The notes: a model not told the origin generated them from the sequence alone. Counted from the first letter of the stretch, positions 1 through 8,120 are shown. The stretch is DNA of 14,845 bases from JANMCE01 sp031360915 (GCA_031360915.1 JANMCE010000298.1:1-14845), one strand, 5' to 3'. Translations and numbers: made by a program.

Positions 1-581
1 CCGCGTTCTGCCGACATGAGCCCGTACGCGTAACGACCGGTGACCGTGAATTCGGCCGACATGATGCCCGCCTCGGTGCCCTCGGAGATGTACTCGACAT
101 CGACTTCAAAGCCACGCCGCTCGCCCCAGCGGGTGTACATCCGGAGCAGCATTTCGGCCCAGTCCTGCGCGTCGACGCCGGCGTCTTTGGCGTTGATGCG
201 CACCATGGCGTCGGCCTCATCGTGCGGGCCGACGAAGAGGGCCCGTAACTCCAGCTCATTCAGTTGCCGGTCGAGCTTGCCCGATGCCTCGGCAATGTCA
301 GCTTCCTGCGTCTCATCGTCGACCTCACGAGCCATGTCGTGAAGGGTCTCGACATCTTCCATGTCGGCAACGAGCTTGTCGTAGATCGCCAGGTCGTCAC
401 GGACGGCGGCGTACTGCGAGTTGACATGCTTGGCCCGGTCCTGGTCGTCCCACAGGTCGGGCTTTTGCACTTCGACTTCCAGTTCCTGCAACCGCAAACG
501 GTTGTCGTCGATCTTGAGGTAGCCGCGCGCGTCATCGACGCGACGATGCAAGCCCTTCAATTCGTCGGAGAAATCCTTCAT
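1..581 (-). CDS. prfB: Peptide chain release factor 2 (RF2), N-terminal part, cut by the window edge
   Basis: RF2 recognises UGA and UAA stop codons in the ribosomal A site and triggers peptide release. The visible ~193 residues begin MKDFSDELKGLHRRVDDARG and include the well-conserved domain 2 stretch INAKDAGVDAQDWAEMLLRM, followed by TEAGIMSAEFTVTGRYAYGL, which is diagnostic for RF1/RF2 and close to RF2. The tRNA-mimic recognition loop and the GGQ catalytic motif lie beyond position 1, so the C-terminal half is missing here. The ATG at 581 is the natural start; no clear Shine-Dalgarno is visible in the 45 bp separating it from the end of secA, which suggests read-through from secA. At the position where E. 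coli prfB carries its in-frame UGA (after RGYL), this gene reads GYL-K-I in one continuous frame, so the autoregulatory frameshift is absent. Recognition of the family is near certain. Confidence 0.95.
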   Translation of the reverse strand, partial: MKDFSDELKGLHRRVDDARGYLKIDDNRLRLQELEVEVQKPDLWDDQDRAKHVNSQYAAVRDDLAIYDKLVADMEDVETLHDMAREVDDETQEADIAEASGKLDRQLNELELRALFVGPHDEADAMVRINAKDAGVDAQDWAEMLLRMYTRWGERRGFEVDVEYISEGTEAGIMSAEFTVTGRYAYGLMSAER

Positions 582-626
582 GACGCAACCAATCAGTGCC
601 GGGATGCCCGAGTGGGCGGGCGAACC

Positions 627-3338
627 TTACTTGCCGTGGCAGAGTTTGAACTTCTTTCCGCTTCCGCACCAGCACGGCGCGTTGCGGGGAGTCTTGTCCC
701 GTTCGTCAACCGTAACCGGCTGCATGGCAACGGGTTCTGGCTCCATGACGGCGACGGGCTCGCCGGTGTCCTCGCGAACCATGCCGACCGCCGCTGCTTG
801 CATGCCCGACGGCACGCTGTCGTCCGGGGCGGAGTACTGCACGTTCTGCACCTGTTGGGCCGGCTGCTCTTCGACAACCTGCACGTGCATGACGTAGCGC
901 ACAAAGTCCTGGCTGATGATGTGCATCAGCTTGTCGAAGTGTTCGTAGCCTTCACGCTGCCACTCGACCAGCGGATCTTTCTGACCCATGGCCCGCAGGT
1001 TGATGCCTTCCTGCAGATAGTCCATCTCGGCCAGATGCTCAAGCCAGCGCTGATCGATAATGCGCAGCATGACCTGACGCTCGATCTCACGCATGAGCTC
1101 AGGGCCAAGCTCTTCTTCGCGCTTGTTGTAGTAGTTGGTGGCCTCGACCATAACGGTGTCGTAGACCTCGCCCGTGTGGCCGAGCGCCCGAATGTCGGGC
1201 TCGGACAGTGCCGTCGGGTAGTAGCCCGACAGCTCGGCCAACAGACCTTCGACATTCCACTCGTCTTCGGCATCACTCACGCAGTAGGTGTCAACAGTGG
1301 TGTCGACTGCGTCAGCCAGGTACTGCTGCGCTTCATCTCTCAGGTCGCGGCCATCAAGAATCTGGTCACGGCGGCGGTAGATGACCTTGCGCTGCTCGTT
1401 CATCACCTCGTCGTACTTGAGCACGTCCTTACGGATCTCGGCGTTGCGCTGCTCGACCGTATTCTGGGCCCGCTCGATGGCCTTGGTGACCATCTTGGCT
1501 TCAATCGGAACGTCGTCGGGCAAGGCCTTGCCCATGACCCAGCTCATAGCGCCGGTTGCGAACAGGCGCATGAGTTCGTCGTCGAGCGATAGGTAGAAGC
1601 GGCTGGCGCCCGGGTCGCCCTGGCGCCCGGAACGACCACGCAACTGATTGTCGATGCGGCGGCTCTCGTGACGCTCGGTACCAAGTACGTAGAGGCCACC
1701 GAGGCCGCGAACCTCTTCACCATCACCCTTGCACTCGGCGTTGAACTTCGACAGGAGCTCCTTGTAACGAGCTTGGCCTTCCTCGGATTCGAGGACGAGG
1801 CCTTCCTTTCGGACTTCGTCACCGGCAAGGCCCTCGGGGTTGCCGCCAAGGAGGATGTCGACGCCTCGTCCGGCCATGTTTGTGGCCACGGTGACCGAGC
1901 CCTTACGACCGGCCTGGGTGACGATCATTGCTTCACGAGTGTGCTGCTTCGCGTTCAACACTTCGTGCACGATGCCGCGCTTCTTCAAGATGCCCGACAG
2001 CAGTTCGGACTTCTCGACCGACACCGTGCCGACCAGGATCGGCTGACCCTTTCCGTGGCGTTCGGCGATGTCATCGGCGACGGCATCGAACTTGGCCTCT
2101 TCGGTCTTGTAGATGAGGTCGGCTTCGTCGCTGCGCTGGCTGTCTTTGTTGGTGGGGATCGGCACCACGTCAAGGCCGTAGGTGTTCTTCAACTCGGCAG
2201 CTTCAGTGCTGGCGGTACCGGTCATGCCCGCGAGCTTGGAGTACATGCGGAAGTAGTTCTGCAACGTGATGGTTGCGAGGGTTTGATTCTCCTCTTTGAT
2301 CTTCACGCCTTCTTTGGCTTCAACCGCCTGGTGAAGACCTTCTGACCAGCGGCGGCCTTCGAGGATACGGCCGGTGAACTCGTCGACGATCTTAACTTCG
2401 CCGCCCTGCACGATGTAGTCCTTATCGCGCTTGTACAGCTCCTTGGCCTTAATGGCCGCAGTGAGTTGGTGGACGAAGTTCTGCTGCACGGCGTCGTACA
2501 GGTTGTCGATGCCGAGCGCCTTTTCGACCTTGTCAATACCATCTTCCATTGGCGCGACCTGGCGCTTTTCCTCGTCAACTTCGTAGTCGACGTCACGCTT
2601 CAGGCTGCGGACAACCGAGGCGAACTGGTAGTAGAGCTTGGCCGCGTCGGCCATGCGACCCGAGATGATGAGCGGAGTACGAGCCTCATCAATGAGGATC
2701 GAGTCAACCTCGTCGACAATGGCATAGCTATGGCCGCGCTGCACCTTCTCCTCGGGGCTGGTGGCCATGTTGTCACGCAAATAGTCGAACCCGAACTCGT
2801 TGTTGGTGCCGTAGGTGATATCGGCGGCATACGACTCGCGCTTTTCAGCAGCGGAATCTTTGTAGTCGGGCAGCACGAGACCGACGCTGAGGCCGAGGAA
2901 CTGGTGAATGCGTCCCATCCACTCGGCGTGGAACTTGGCGAGGTAATCGTTGACCGTGATGATGTGGATGCCGTTACCGGCCAGCCCATTGAGATAGCCA
3001 GGCAGCGTGGAAACGAGCGTTTTGCCTTCGCCGGTCTTCATTTCGGCGACCCAGCCGAAGTGCAGCGCGGCACCGCCCATCATCTGCACGTCGTAGTGGC
3101 GCTGACCGATGACACGGTCGGCGGCCTCACGTGTGACGGCGAATGCCTCGAGGAGAATGTCGTTCATGTCCTCGCCGTTGGCCAACCGCTGGCGAAACTC
3201 AACGGTCTTTCCCTTGAGGGCATCATCGGATAGGGCTTTCATAGCCGGTTCGAAGGTGTTGATGTCAGGTACAAGGCCCTGCAACGACTTCAGTTTTTTG
3301 CCTTCACCGGCGCGGAGGATGCGATCGAGGATTCCCAT
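627..3338 (-). CDS. secA: Preprotein translocase ATPase SecA
   Basis: SecA drives unfolded secretory proteins through the SecYEG membrane channel by ATP hydrolysis at the cytoplasmic face. The 903-residue protein is full length for the family. Visible motifs are the Walker A box MKTGEGKT (residues 100-107), DYLRDN near 185-190, Walker B VDEVDSILIDEAR (208-220), GMTGTA, the helicase motif RGRSGRQGDPG, and a C-terminal zinc-binding SEC-C domain CWC-x8-CH (889-901) that contacts SecB or lipids in other bacteria. A Glu/Gln/Pro/Val-rich linker precedes that domain. The zinc tail and intact ATPase point to the housekeeping SecA1 rather than accessory SecA2. The ATG at 3338 gives the canonical MGILDRILRAGEGK start. 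It follows comF by 85 bp and precedes prfB by 45 bp; secA-prfB adjacency is widely conserved, but the ribosome-hibernation gene (hpf/raiA) that often sits just before secA is absent. Confidence 0.99.
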   Translation of the reverse strand: MGILDRILRAGEGKKLKSLQGLVPDINTFEPAMKALSDDALKGKTVEFRQRLANGEDMNDILLEAFAVTREAADRVIGQRHYDVQMMGGAALHFGWVAEMKTGEGKTLVSTLPGYLNGLAGNGIHIITVNDYLAKFHAEWMGRIHQFLGLSVGLVLPDYKDSAAEKRESYAADITYGTNNEFGFDYLRDNMATSPEEKVQRGHSYAIVDEVDSILIDEARTPLIISGRMADAAKLYYQFASVVRSLKRDVDYEVDEEKRQVAPMEDGIDKVEKALGIDNLYDAVQQNFVHQLTAAIKAKELYKRDKDYIVQGGEVKIVDEFTGRILEGRRWSEGLHQAVEAKEGVKIKEENQTLATITLQNYFRMYSKLAGMTGTASTEAAELKNTYGLDVVPIPTNKDSQRSDEADLIYKTEEAKFDAVADDIAERHGKGQPILVGTVSVEKSELLSGILKKRGIVHEVLNAKQHTREAMIVTQAGRKGSVTVATNMAGRGVDILLGGNPEGLAGDEVRKEGLVLESEEGQARYKELLSKFNAECKGDGEEVRGLGGLYVLGTERHESRRIDNQLRGRSGRQGDPGASRFYLSLDDELMRLFATGAMSWVMGKALPDDVPIEAKMVTKAIERAQNTVEQRNAEIRKDVLKYDEVMNEQRKVIYRRRDQILDGRDLRDEAQQYLADAVDTTVDTYCVSDAEDEWNVEGLLAELSGYYPTALSEPDIRALGHTGEVYDTVMVEATNYYNKREEELGPELMREIERQVMLRIIDQRWLEHLAEMDYLQEGINLRAMGQKDPLVEWQREGYEHFDKLMHIISQDFVRYVMHVQVVEEQPAQQVQNVQYSAPDDSVPSGMQAAAVGMVREDTGEPVAVMEPEPVAMQPVTVDERDKTPRNAPCWCGSGKKFKLCHGK

Positions 3339-3423
3339 AGAGCGGCTACATGCTATCCGCAGAAGGCCTCGACGGCCTTGGCGGTTCGGTCATGGCGGCT
3401 GTCGACACCGGTCACACCACGTT

Positions 3424-4041
3424 TCATCCGGCGAAATCTGACGTGACCGGTACCCGCCTGGTTCTCGACCACGCCGCGTCAGGTGTGGACGCCGCAGCCA
3501 GCGGACGAACCTCGCGGGCGCCCATCATGCGTAGCACCGATGCCGCCGAGCGCAGCGTGGAGCCAGTGGTAACGACATCATCGATGAGGAGTACCCGTGG
3601 TGGCGCCTGCCGTTTGCCGGCGAAACCTGGCCCTTTTAGCCGTTCGGTTCGCGTTCGCCCCGTTTGGGGACCCTCCCCCGGCAGTCGACGCAAGAGGCCT
3701 CGACACGGCGCCCCGAGCCGACGGGCCACTGCCTTGGCCAGCAGTTCAGCCTGGTCGTAACCGCGCTCGCGCTTGCGCCCTGCGCTGGTCGGCGCCCACG
3801 TGACCACGTCTGCCCAACACGGTTCCACCAAGAGCGACATGCCGTCGGCCAGTCGTGCGACGACGGCCCGACCGTTGCCGTACTTCAGCCCTTTCAGCAA
3901 GCGAGCCCCCTCTCCCGAGAAGGCCACTAAGGCCGGAACCGGGCCGGGCGGAGCGGGATCAAGCGAAATCCAGCAGGCTTCACACGGCGCCGGACCGGGT
4001 CGGTTGCACAGCGGACAAACACGAGCAAGGAACATAACCAC
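3424..4041 (-). CDS. comF: ComF family phosphoribosyltransferase-like protein
   Basis: ComF proteins are cytoplasmic type I phosphoribosyltransferase-fold proteins linked to DNA uptake in competent bacteria; their substrate is unknown and many non-competent species keep them. The 205-residue product has an N-terminal Cys4-type zinc-ribbon half (CPLC at about residue 9, then CEAC at about 20), the ComF signature RKRERGYDQAE, and the PRPP-binding loop VLLIDDVVTTGSTL. Length is usual for the family (about 200-240). The longest frame begins with GTG at 4041; an ATG two codons later (4035) gives MFLARVCPLC and is equally or more plausible, as neither has a clean Shine-Dalgarno. It lies 61 bp downstream of the membrane protein of the sigma pair and 85 bp upstream of secA, all on one strand. 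The link to DNA uptake is family knowledge; no other competence gene is visible here. Confidence 0.9.
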   Translation of the reverse strand: MVMFLARVCPLCNRPGPAPCEACWISLDPAPPGPVPALVAFSGEGARLLKGLKYGNGRAVVARLADGMSLLVEPCWADVVTWAPTSAGRKRERGYDQAELLAKAVARRLGAPCRGLLRRLPGEGPQTGRTRTERLKGPGFAGKRQAPPRVLLIDDVVTTGSTLRSAASVLRMMGAREVRPLAAASTPDAAWSRTRRVPVTSDFAG

Positions 4042-4102
4042 CGTTCTACACAGGGGGTGTTACGAGGTTCGCGCGGTCATCGGCAACCAACCCGATGTCT
4101 CC

Positions 4103-4795
4103 TTACGACGAAACTGCTTTCATCACCGTGACCCCAGCCTGCAGAGGCAACCGTGCGTAGCCCACGCCGTAGTCCTTCCGATAGAAGACTTTGGCCTGAG
4201 CGACCGTGCCGTCCGACAGCGTAACGGTGACGACCTTCGCCGGTGGCCCCATCTTCAGTTTCGGCTTCATCGGATCTGTCGGAGGCGGGATGATCGGAAG
4301 AATGGCCGGTCGTGCCAGGAAGATCACGGCCTGATCTGTCGGAATTATGCCGACATCGGGACTGTTGAACGTGTCATCGATACAGGCGCTTCCGGTCGGC
4401 GTTCGCCAACAGAACTCGGTGCCAGCGTCCCCCAGTGAGCGCTCAGCAAACTCGAGATCAGGGAACCAACGCCAGTACCGGAGCGGTCGCCCATCGGAGC
4501 TGGCGAGTTGGGCGATATCGGGGTCGATGTAGGGCGGTAGCACTCTCCCGGCAATGGCGGGCGGCTGATCGGCCACGACGCCGGACGGTTCGGGACGATT
4601 GAGCAACACGAATCCAATCAGAGCCGCAGCCGCAGCGACCGAGAGGCCCAACACGACTCGGCTCCCACGAGATCGCGTCGGTTCCACAAACCAGGTCATG
4701 ATGACATTTGAGGCAAGCCCGGGACCTCGATCGGACACGTCTCGTGTGCGTTCGGCATAGTGCTGACGCAGACGGTCTTCCAGTGTTGCGTTCAT
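4103..4795 (-). CDS. Single-pass membrane protein paired with ECF sigma factor (probable anti-sigma factor)
   Basis: I do not recognise a named family. The 230-residue protein starts MNATLEDRLRQHYAERT. It has a ~45-residue charged N-terminal region, one hydrophobic transmembrane segment at about residues 46-66 (VVLGLSVAAAAALIGFVLL), then a ~165-residue C-terminal part that should face outside. That part is Pro-rich and has two cysteines 11 apart (FCWRT...ACID) that could form a disulfide. The ATG at 4795 overlaps the sigma factor stop as ATGA, with a good Shine-Dalgarno (GAAAGGA) inside the sigma gene, so the two are translationally coupled at a fixed ratio. Topology, size and coupling fit an anti-sigma factor that holds the sigma at the membrane. 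The zinc-type HxxxCxxC anti-sigma motif is absent, so the role rests on context. An upstream in-frame extension to 4939 overlaps sigma coding sequence and is unlikely. Confidence 0.75.
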   Translation of the reverse strand: MNATLEDRLRQHYAERTRDVSDRGPGLASNVIMTWFVEPTRSRGSRVVLGLSVAAAAALIGFVLLNRPEPSGVVADQPPAIAGRVLPPYIDPDIAQLASSDGRPLRYWRWFPDLEFAERSLGDAGTEFCWRTPTGSACIDDTFNSPDVGIIPTDQAVIFLARPAILPIIPPPTDPMKPKLKMGPPAKVVTVTLSDGTVAQAKVFYRKDYGVGYARLPLQAGVTVMKAVSS

Positions 4796-5268
4796 TCGCC
4801 CAGATCCTTTCGAAGAGTTGCGAGTGCCCGACGGGTGATGGATCTCACCGTGCTTGGGCGACAGCGCAGAATGGCAGCGATCTCGATCTCGGGAAGATCG
4901 ACGTGAAAGCGCAATGTGAGGGCCGCCTGCTGCCTCCACGGCAGTTGCGCCAGCGCATCAAACAGTTCATCGAACTCGGCCCTGGCCGGTTCGGGTCGAG
5001 GAAGCGGGGTGCGCTGCACCACGCCCTGATGTCGGTGCACATCACGACAGGCATTGACCACCACCGTGCGAAGATACGCTGGCGGGTTTAGCACTGTTGT
5101 TGAGGTCGTCTGCAATCGCACGAACGCGTCCTGAGCAATCTCCTCGGCAAGCGGGCGGGAGTTCGTAAGCAAAAGCGCTATGCGGACGAGCGACGACCAC
5201 TCTCGCTCATAGAGCGCCGCAAGAGCATCCACGTCACGGATGATACGTACCTCGGTTTTGGCTGCCAT
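4792..5268 (-). CDS. RNA polymerase ECF sigma factor (sigma-70 family, group 4)
   Basis: This protein directs RNA polymerase to a small set of stress or envelope promoters. The 158 residues hold region 2 at about 15-55 (EREWSSLVRIALLLTNSRPL, then AEEIAQDAFVRL, the region 2.2 core-binding helix). Region 4 lies at about 100-155 (ALAQLPWRQQAALTLRFH, then the helix-turn-helix LPEIEIAAILRCRPSTVRSI). The linker contains AYLRTVVVNACRD, a typical ECF element. Size matches the ECF group (150-200). I chose ATG 5268 because upstream sequence in the same frame runs antisense through the oxidase gene and shows no sigma similarity; a GTG lies just before it. No strong Shine-Dalgarno is seen. Its stop overlaps the start of the membrane partner by 4 bp. 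The 84-bp gap to the divergent oxidase gene must hold both promoters; I could not identify a convincing ECF-type autoregulatory promoter there. Confidence 0.93.
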   Translation of the reverse strand: MAAKTEVRIIRDVDALAALYEREWSSLVRIALLLTNSRPLAEEIAQDAFVRLQTTSTTVLNPPAYLRTVVVNACRDVHRHQGVVQRTPLPRPEPARAEFDELFDALAQLPWRQQAALTLRFHVDLPEIEIAAILRCRPSTVRSITRRALATLRKDLGE

Positions 5269-5352
5269 CACTGAGTTCGACGAGTGAGCCCGCCAAACCG
5301 TTGCATAGCTGCTCCGAACGCTTCTCCACGCGAGGCGCTCTAACCTCCACCT

Positions 5353-6546
5353 GTGATCGTTCATCCAGAGATCGTGGCTGACATTGTTGTGATCGGAGCC
5401 GGGCCGATCGGTGCTTCGGCGGCGCGGCACCTCTCGATGGATGCACAGGCTGGACGGGTTGTCGTGATCGGCGCTGCCGAGCCGGTAGATCCAGCAACGC
5501 ACGATGGCATCTTTGGCGCATGGCACGATGAAGCTCGGCTGACGCGCATCATCGCGGGCGATGACGTGTGGGCGACCTTCGCGGAGGAATCCATCGACCG
5601 CTACCCGCAGATCCGTGATCTGGGCGGCTTGGACTTTCATCGCACCCAAGGTGTCCTTTATGTCCACGAAGGCATCGAGACCTATCGTGAGCAGCAGGCC
5701 GTCACCGAACGCCACCGGGCGGTGTGGACCGACGTGACGAACGAGCCGGAACGCTTCGGCTATCTGCGCATTCCGTCGGGCGCTCGCCTGGTGTTGGAGC
5801 GAGGCGCGGCAGGCACCGTGAACCCGCGTCGGCTTGTCGCAAACCAACTTGGCGGCGCCATGCAGAACGGTGCAGAGCTGCTGCGTGACATCGCCACTAA
5901 GGTCACGATGGCCGACGGCGGCGTTGTCATCACGACGATGGACGGAGCGACCGTACGGGCCGGGAAAGTACTGCTGGCTACCGGTGCCTATGTGAACTGC
6001 TTCGATCTGCTGCCGACTCCTCTGCCGGTACTCACCCGCGGAATCACTGCGCTGTTCTACCGACTGGAAGGCAGCGTGTTGAACACGCTGCGAGACATGC
6101 CCGGTATCTACTGGTCGGCCGATGGCGGTGACTACGGATTCGTATACACCGTGCCGCCGACCCAGTACCCCGACGGTCCTGTGTACTTCAAGATTGGCGC
6201 GTACCGTGAGATCAACGAACTCACGACTCGGGCTGAGATCGATGACTGGCAACGTAGCAACGGCAGCCTGGCCGAAGTGGAGAAACTGAAGTCCTGGGTC
6301 GGCGACTATCTACCGGTGCTCGTCGGCCACGATGCCCACTCGATCTCGTGCGTTTGCACCGATGTGGAGACCGAGTTCCCGATCATTCGCGAAGAAGTTC
6401 CGGGTCGGGTATTCGTGGCCGTCGGCTGCATGGGTGCCGCAGCCAAGAGCTGCGACGAGATCGGCCGCATCGCCGCCGTCCTGACCGCCCGAGGCGAATG
6501 GTCAAGCTCCCTCGATCAAGCGCTGATGGCCGGCCCTGCGCGCTAG
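5353..6546 (+). CDS. FAD-dependent oxidoreductase, DAO / sarcosine-oxidase-like
   Basis: Members of this family oxidise amino acids or secondary amines (glycine, sarcosine, D-amino acids, dimethylglycine) with FAD, passing electrons to oxygen or another acceptor. The 397-residue protein opens with a Rossmann dinucleotide-binding segment DIVVIGAGPIGASAARHL (GxGxxG at 15-20). The mid-protein LLATGAYVN is the second FAD contact typical of DAO proteins. The C-terminal region SCVCTDVETEFPII (332-345), then VFVAVGCMGAAAKSCDEIG, lines up with monomeric sarcosine oxidase, where a cysteine in CMYT carries covalent FAD; C333 is the candidate here. The exact substrate cannot be read from sequence. The start is GTG 5353; an internal GTG at 5374 (MADIVVIGAG) is an alternative, and neither has a good Shine-Dalgarno. 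It diverges from the sigma gene and its TAG shares four bases (CTAG) with the hipA stop. Confidence 0.88.
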   Translation: MIVHPEIVADIVVIGAGPIGASAARHLSMDAQAGRVVVIGAAEPVDPATHDGIFGAWHDEARLTRIIAGDDVWATFAEESIDRYPQIRDLGGLDFHRTQGVLYVHEGIETYREQQAVTERHRAVWTDVTNEPERFGYLRIPSGARLVLERGAAGTVNPRRLVANQLGGAMQNGAELLRDIATKVTMADGGVVITTMDGATVRAGKVLLATGAYVNCFDLLPTPLPVLTRGITALFYRLEGSVLNTLRDMPGIYWSADGGDYGFVYTVPPTQYPDGPVYFKIGAYREINELTTRAEIDDWQRSNGSLAEVEKLKSWVGDYLPVLVGHDAHSISCVCTDVETEFPIIREEVPGRVFVAVGCMGAAAKSCDEIGRIAAVLTARGEWSSSLDQALMAGPAR

Positions 6547-7811
6547 CTCAACACCCGCAAACAATCAGCCGCACGATCCGCAACGGCAGCGCAGAGCCGC
6601 CCGCTGAACTCACCAATGAATGTCGACAGCGAAGGTGCCGCCGACGCTTCCCGGAACGCGGTCGGTGCAACGGTGGCCAACTCTTGGACTCGCTCAACAA
6701 CCGTGTCGGCGTTGAGCTTCAGTTCGCTCGCGACCTTCACCCATGTGTCGCGAGAATGCGCTCGAATGTCGTAGCGCCCACCGAGCTTCATGGCCATCTT
6801 CAACTTCGGAAGGTACACATCCGGGTAGGGCAAAATCGACGCAATGTCGTAAAGCGGAGCCAGGCGAACGTCACGTCCAGAGAGCAAGAGCGAGTAGTTC
6901 TTTGCGTGCGCATCGGTCCCCCCGATGATCCAGTTCCAAGCCAGCGCGTCTGCGAATCTCTTCGCAGCATCCTCTGCTCGATCTCCAGACAACTGTTTGG
7001 AGAAGAGTTCACCAATCTGCGCCACACCCGGACCACCGTCGGCCTGATACTTCTGGCTTGGGTGGAAACCAAGAGCTTGGATGAGGTCTTCTTGATGCAC
7101 ACGGCGCAAACGACCGGCTACCTCGATCCGATCGTAGCGTTCTACAACCAGTGCAATTTGGTCGCCAAACTCCAGCACCTGCGAATGAGCTGTCGGGAGT
7201 CCAGCCATTCGCGCAGCCGCTAAGCAGAGATGCTCGTTCAACTCGTGGTCCTCGAGCATGATGGCTGGCTTCAGAATGTGAGTTGTCGGCTCCACACCAC
7301 TCGTCTCACCCCATCGTCCGTCGACGCGACGCAGCGCCATCTTTGCCTGCGCTCCAGCCAAACTCCACTGTCCCGTGAGCGCAGGCCCAAGCCAACTCGC
7401 TCGATCGGAGCGAAGAGCTTTCAACCGCTCGCCGACCTCTAGCGCATCGATCCAACGGATCTCCCCGTCGTTCGCGAGCAGCTGTTCGGCACGTTCAAAT
7501 GAGGCGAACTGGACACCGCCTGCACAGTCCTCGCCGATGGGTGTCGCAAGCAAGCTAAACGGAGAGTTGGCTGGCACCTCAAACTCTCTCCCCCAACGTC
7601 GAAGCACATCCGGATCATCGGGAAGCAAGCCCCAAAGCCAGGGCGTGACCGACGCGTCCGGATGCATCGCTCGCGATATCGGCATCGACAGTGACAAAGG
7701 AGTGGCAAGATCCGAGCAGCCGTTCGCATAGACAAACTGCAATCCGGATGATCGTCGGGACAATGTTCCAGCAACGACTCCATCCATCAACACAACGAGT
7801 GCCTCGGCCAC
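6543..7811 (-). CDS. hipA: HipA family serine/threonine kinase toxin
   Basis: HipA toxins phosphorylate cytoplasmic targets (glutamyl-tRNA synthetase in E. coli), stall growth and promote persistence; HipB binding neutralises them. The 422-residue protein is full length and has both HipA parts. The N-terminal subdomain covers about residues 1-100. The kinase core has the gate loop WSLAGAQAK (149-157) with the autophosphorylation serine at S150, the same number as in E. coli. It also has HILK (ATP lysine K181), LVVERYDR (221-228), the catalytic loop GTDAHAKN (298-305, D300 and N305) and the metal-binding LYDIAS (D322). All key residues are present, so it should be active. The GTG start at 7811 overlaps the hipB stop (TAGTG), giving coupled translation; ATG at residue 9 is an alternative. 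The cellular target is unknown. Confidence 0.95.
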   Translation of the reverse strand: MAEALVVLMDGVVAGTLSRRSSGLQFVYANGCSDLATPLSLSMPISRAMHPDASVTPWLWGLLPDDPDVLRRWGREFEVPANSPFSLLATPIGEDCAGGVQFASFERAEQLLANDGEIRWIDALEVGERLKALRSDRASWLGPALTGQWSLAGAQAKMALRRVDGRWGETSGVEPTTHILKPAIMLEDHELNEHLCLAAARMAGLPTAHSQVLEFGDQIALVVERYDRIEVAGRLRRVHQEDLIQALGFHPSQKYQADGGPGVAQIGELFSKQLSGDRAEDAAKRFADALAWNWIIGGTDAHAKNYSLLLSGRDVRLAPLYDIASILPYPDVYLPKLKMAMKLGGRYDIRAHSRDTWVKVASELKLNADTVVERVQELATVAPTAFREASAAPSLSTFIGEFSGRLCAAVADRAADCLRVLS

Positions 7812-8110
7812 TACGACTTGCTCGCCCTTGCTCGTGCGATGACGTCATCGAGGCGAACAGCGAGTTCTTGTAGCGACTTCGATGCACTCTCCATTTCGCC
7901 GATGCGAAGCGTGTGCAGCTCAAGTTGGAGAGCTTCGAGAACTGACAGAAACTTTCCCAATTCTGCTCGCGGCTTTCCCGCTTCAGCCTCGTTGACCCAC
8001 AGCCGCGATACCCCGGCCGTCAACGCCAGATCCTGCTGAGTCCAGCCGATTTCAAGGCGGCGGCGCTGAATAGCATCGCCCAACTCTGCTGCTGTTCGAA
8101 TTCTGCTCAT
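7811..8110 (-). CDS. hipB: HipB-like XRE-family antitoxin and repressor
   Basis: HipB binds HipA to block its kinase and, with it, represses its own operon. The 99-residue product has a classic XRE/Cro helix-turn-helix at about residues 9-62: LGDAIQRRRLEIGWTQQDLA, then TAGVSRLWVNEAEAGKPRAE with the recognition helix VSRLWVNEAE. A ~30-residue helical tail (MESASKSLQELAVRLDDVIA) is longer than in E. coli HipB and may contact HipA. The ATG at 8110 is well supported by a Shine-Dalgarno GAGGAGGG three bases upstream. It is the first gene of the two-gene operon and overlaps hipA by one base, so antitoxin is made first. The upstream region carries repeats that could be its operators. Family assignment comes from the fold plus adjacency to hipA. 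Confidence 0.93.
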   Translation of the reverse strand: MSRIRTAAELGDAIQRRRLEIGWTQQDLALTAGVSRLWVNEAEAGKPRAELGKFLSVLEALQLELHTLRIGEMESASKSLQELAVRLDDVIARARASKS

Positions 8111-8112
8111 GA

Positions 8113-8120
8113 CCCTCCTC
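8113..8120 (-). promoter_or_regulatory. Strong Shine-Dalgarno of hipB
   Basis: On the minus strand this reads GAGGAGGG, two bases before the hipB ATG at 8110. It is among the strongest Shine-Dalgarno matches in the window although the spacer is short, and fits the need for ample antitoxin. It fixes the hipB start. Confidence 0.75.

Noticed and set aside
606..621. GCCCG-N6-CGGGC hairpin between secA and prfB
   Set aside because: Five pairs without a T-run; too weak for a terminator in a GC-rich sequence.
264..1592. 442-codon open frame on the plus strand across prfB and secA
   Set aside because: It is antisense to two certain genes, has no recognisable domain, and is the usual mirror frame of GC-rich coding sequence.
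3363..3379. AAGGCC-TCGAC-GGCCTT hairpin after comF as terminator
   Set aside because: Only 6 bp with no T-run, and secA follows at once on the same strand; probably chance or minor.
5269..6252. N-terminal extension of the sigma factor up to 486 residues
   Set aside because: The extra part is antisense to the oxidase gene and shows no sigma features; the protein is complete from 5268.
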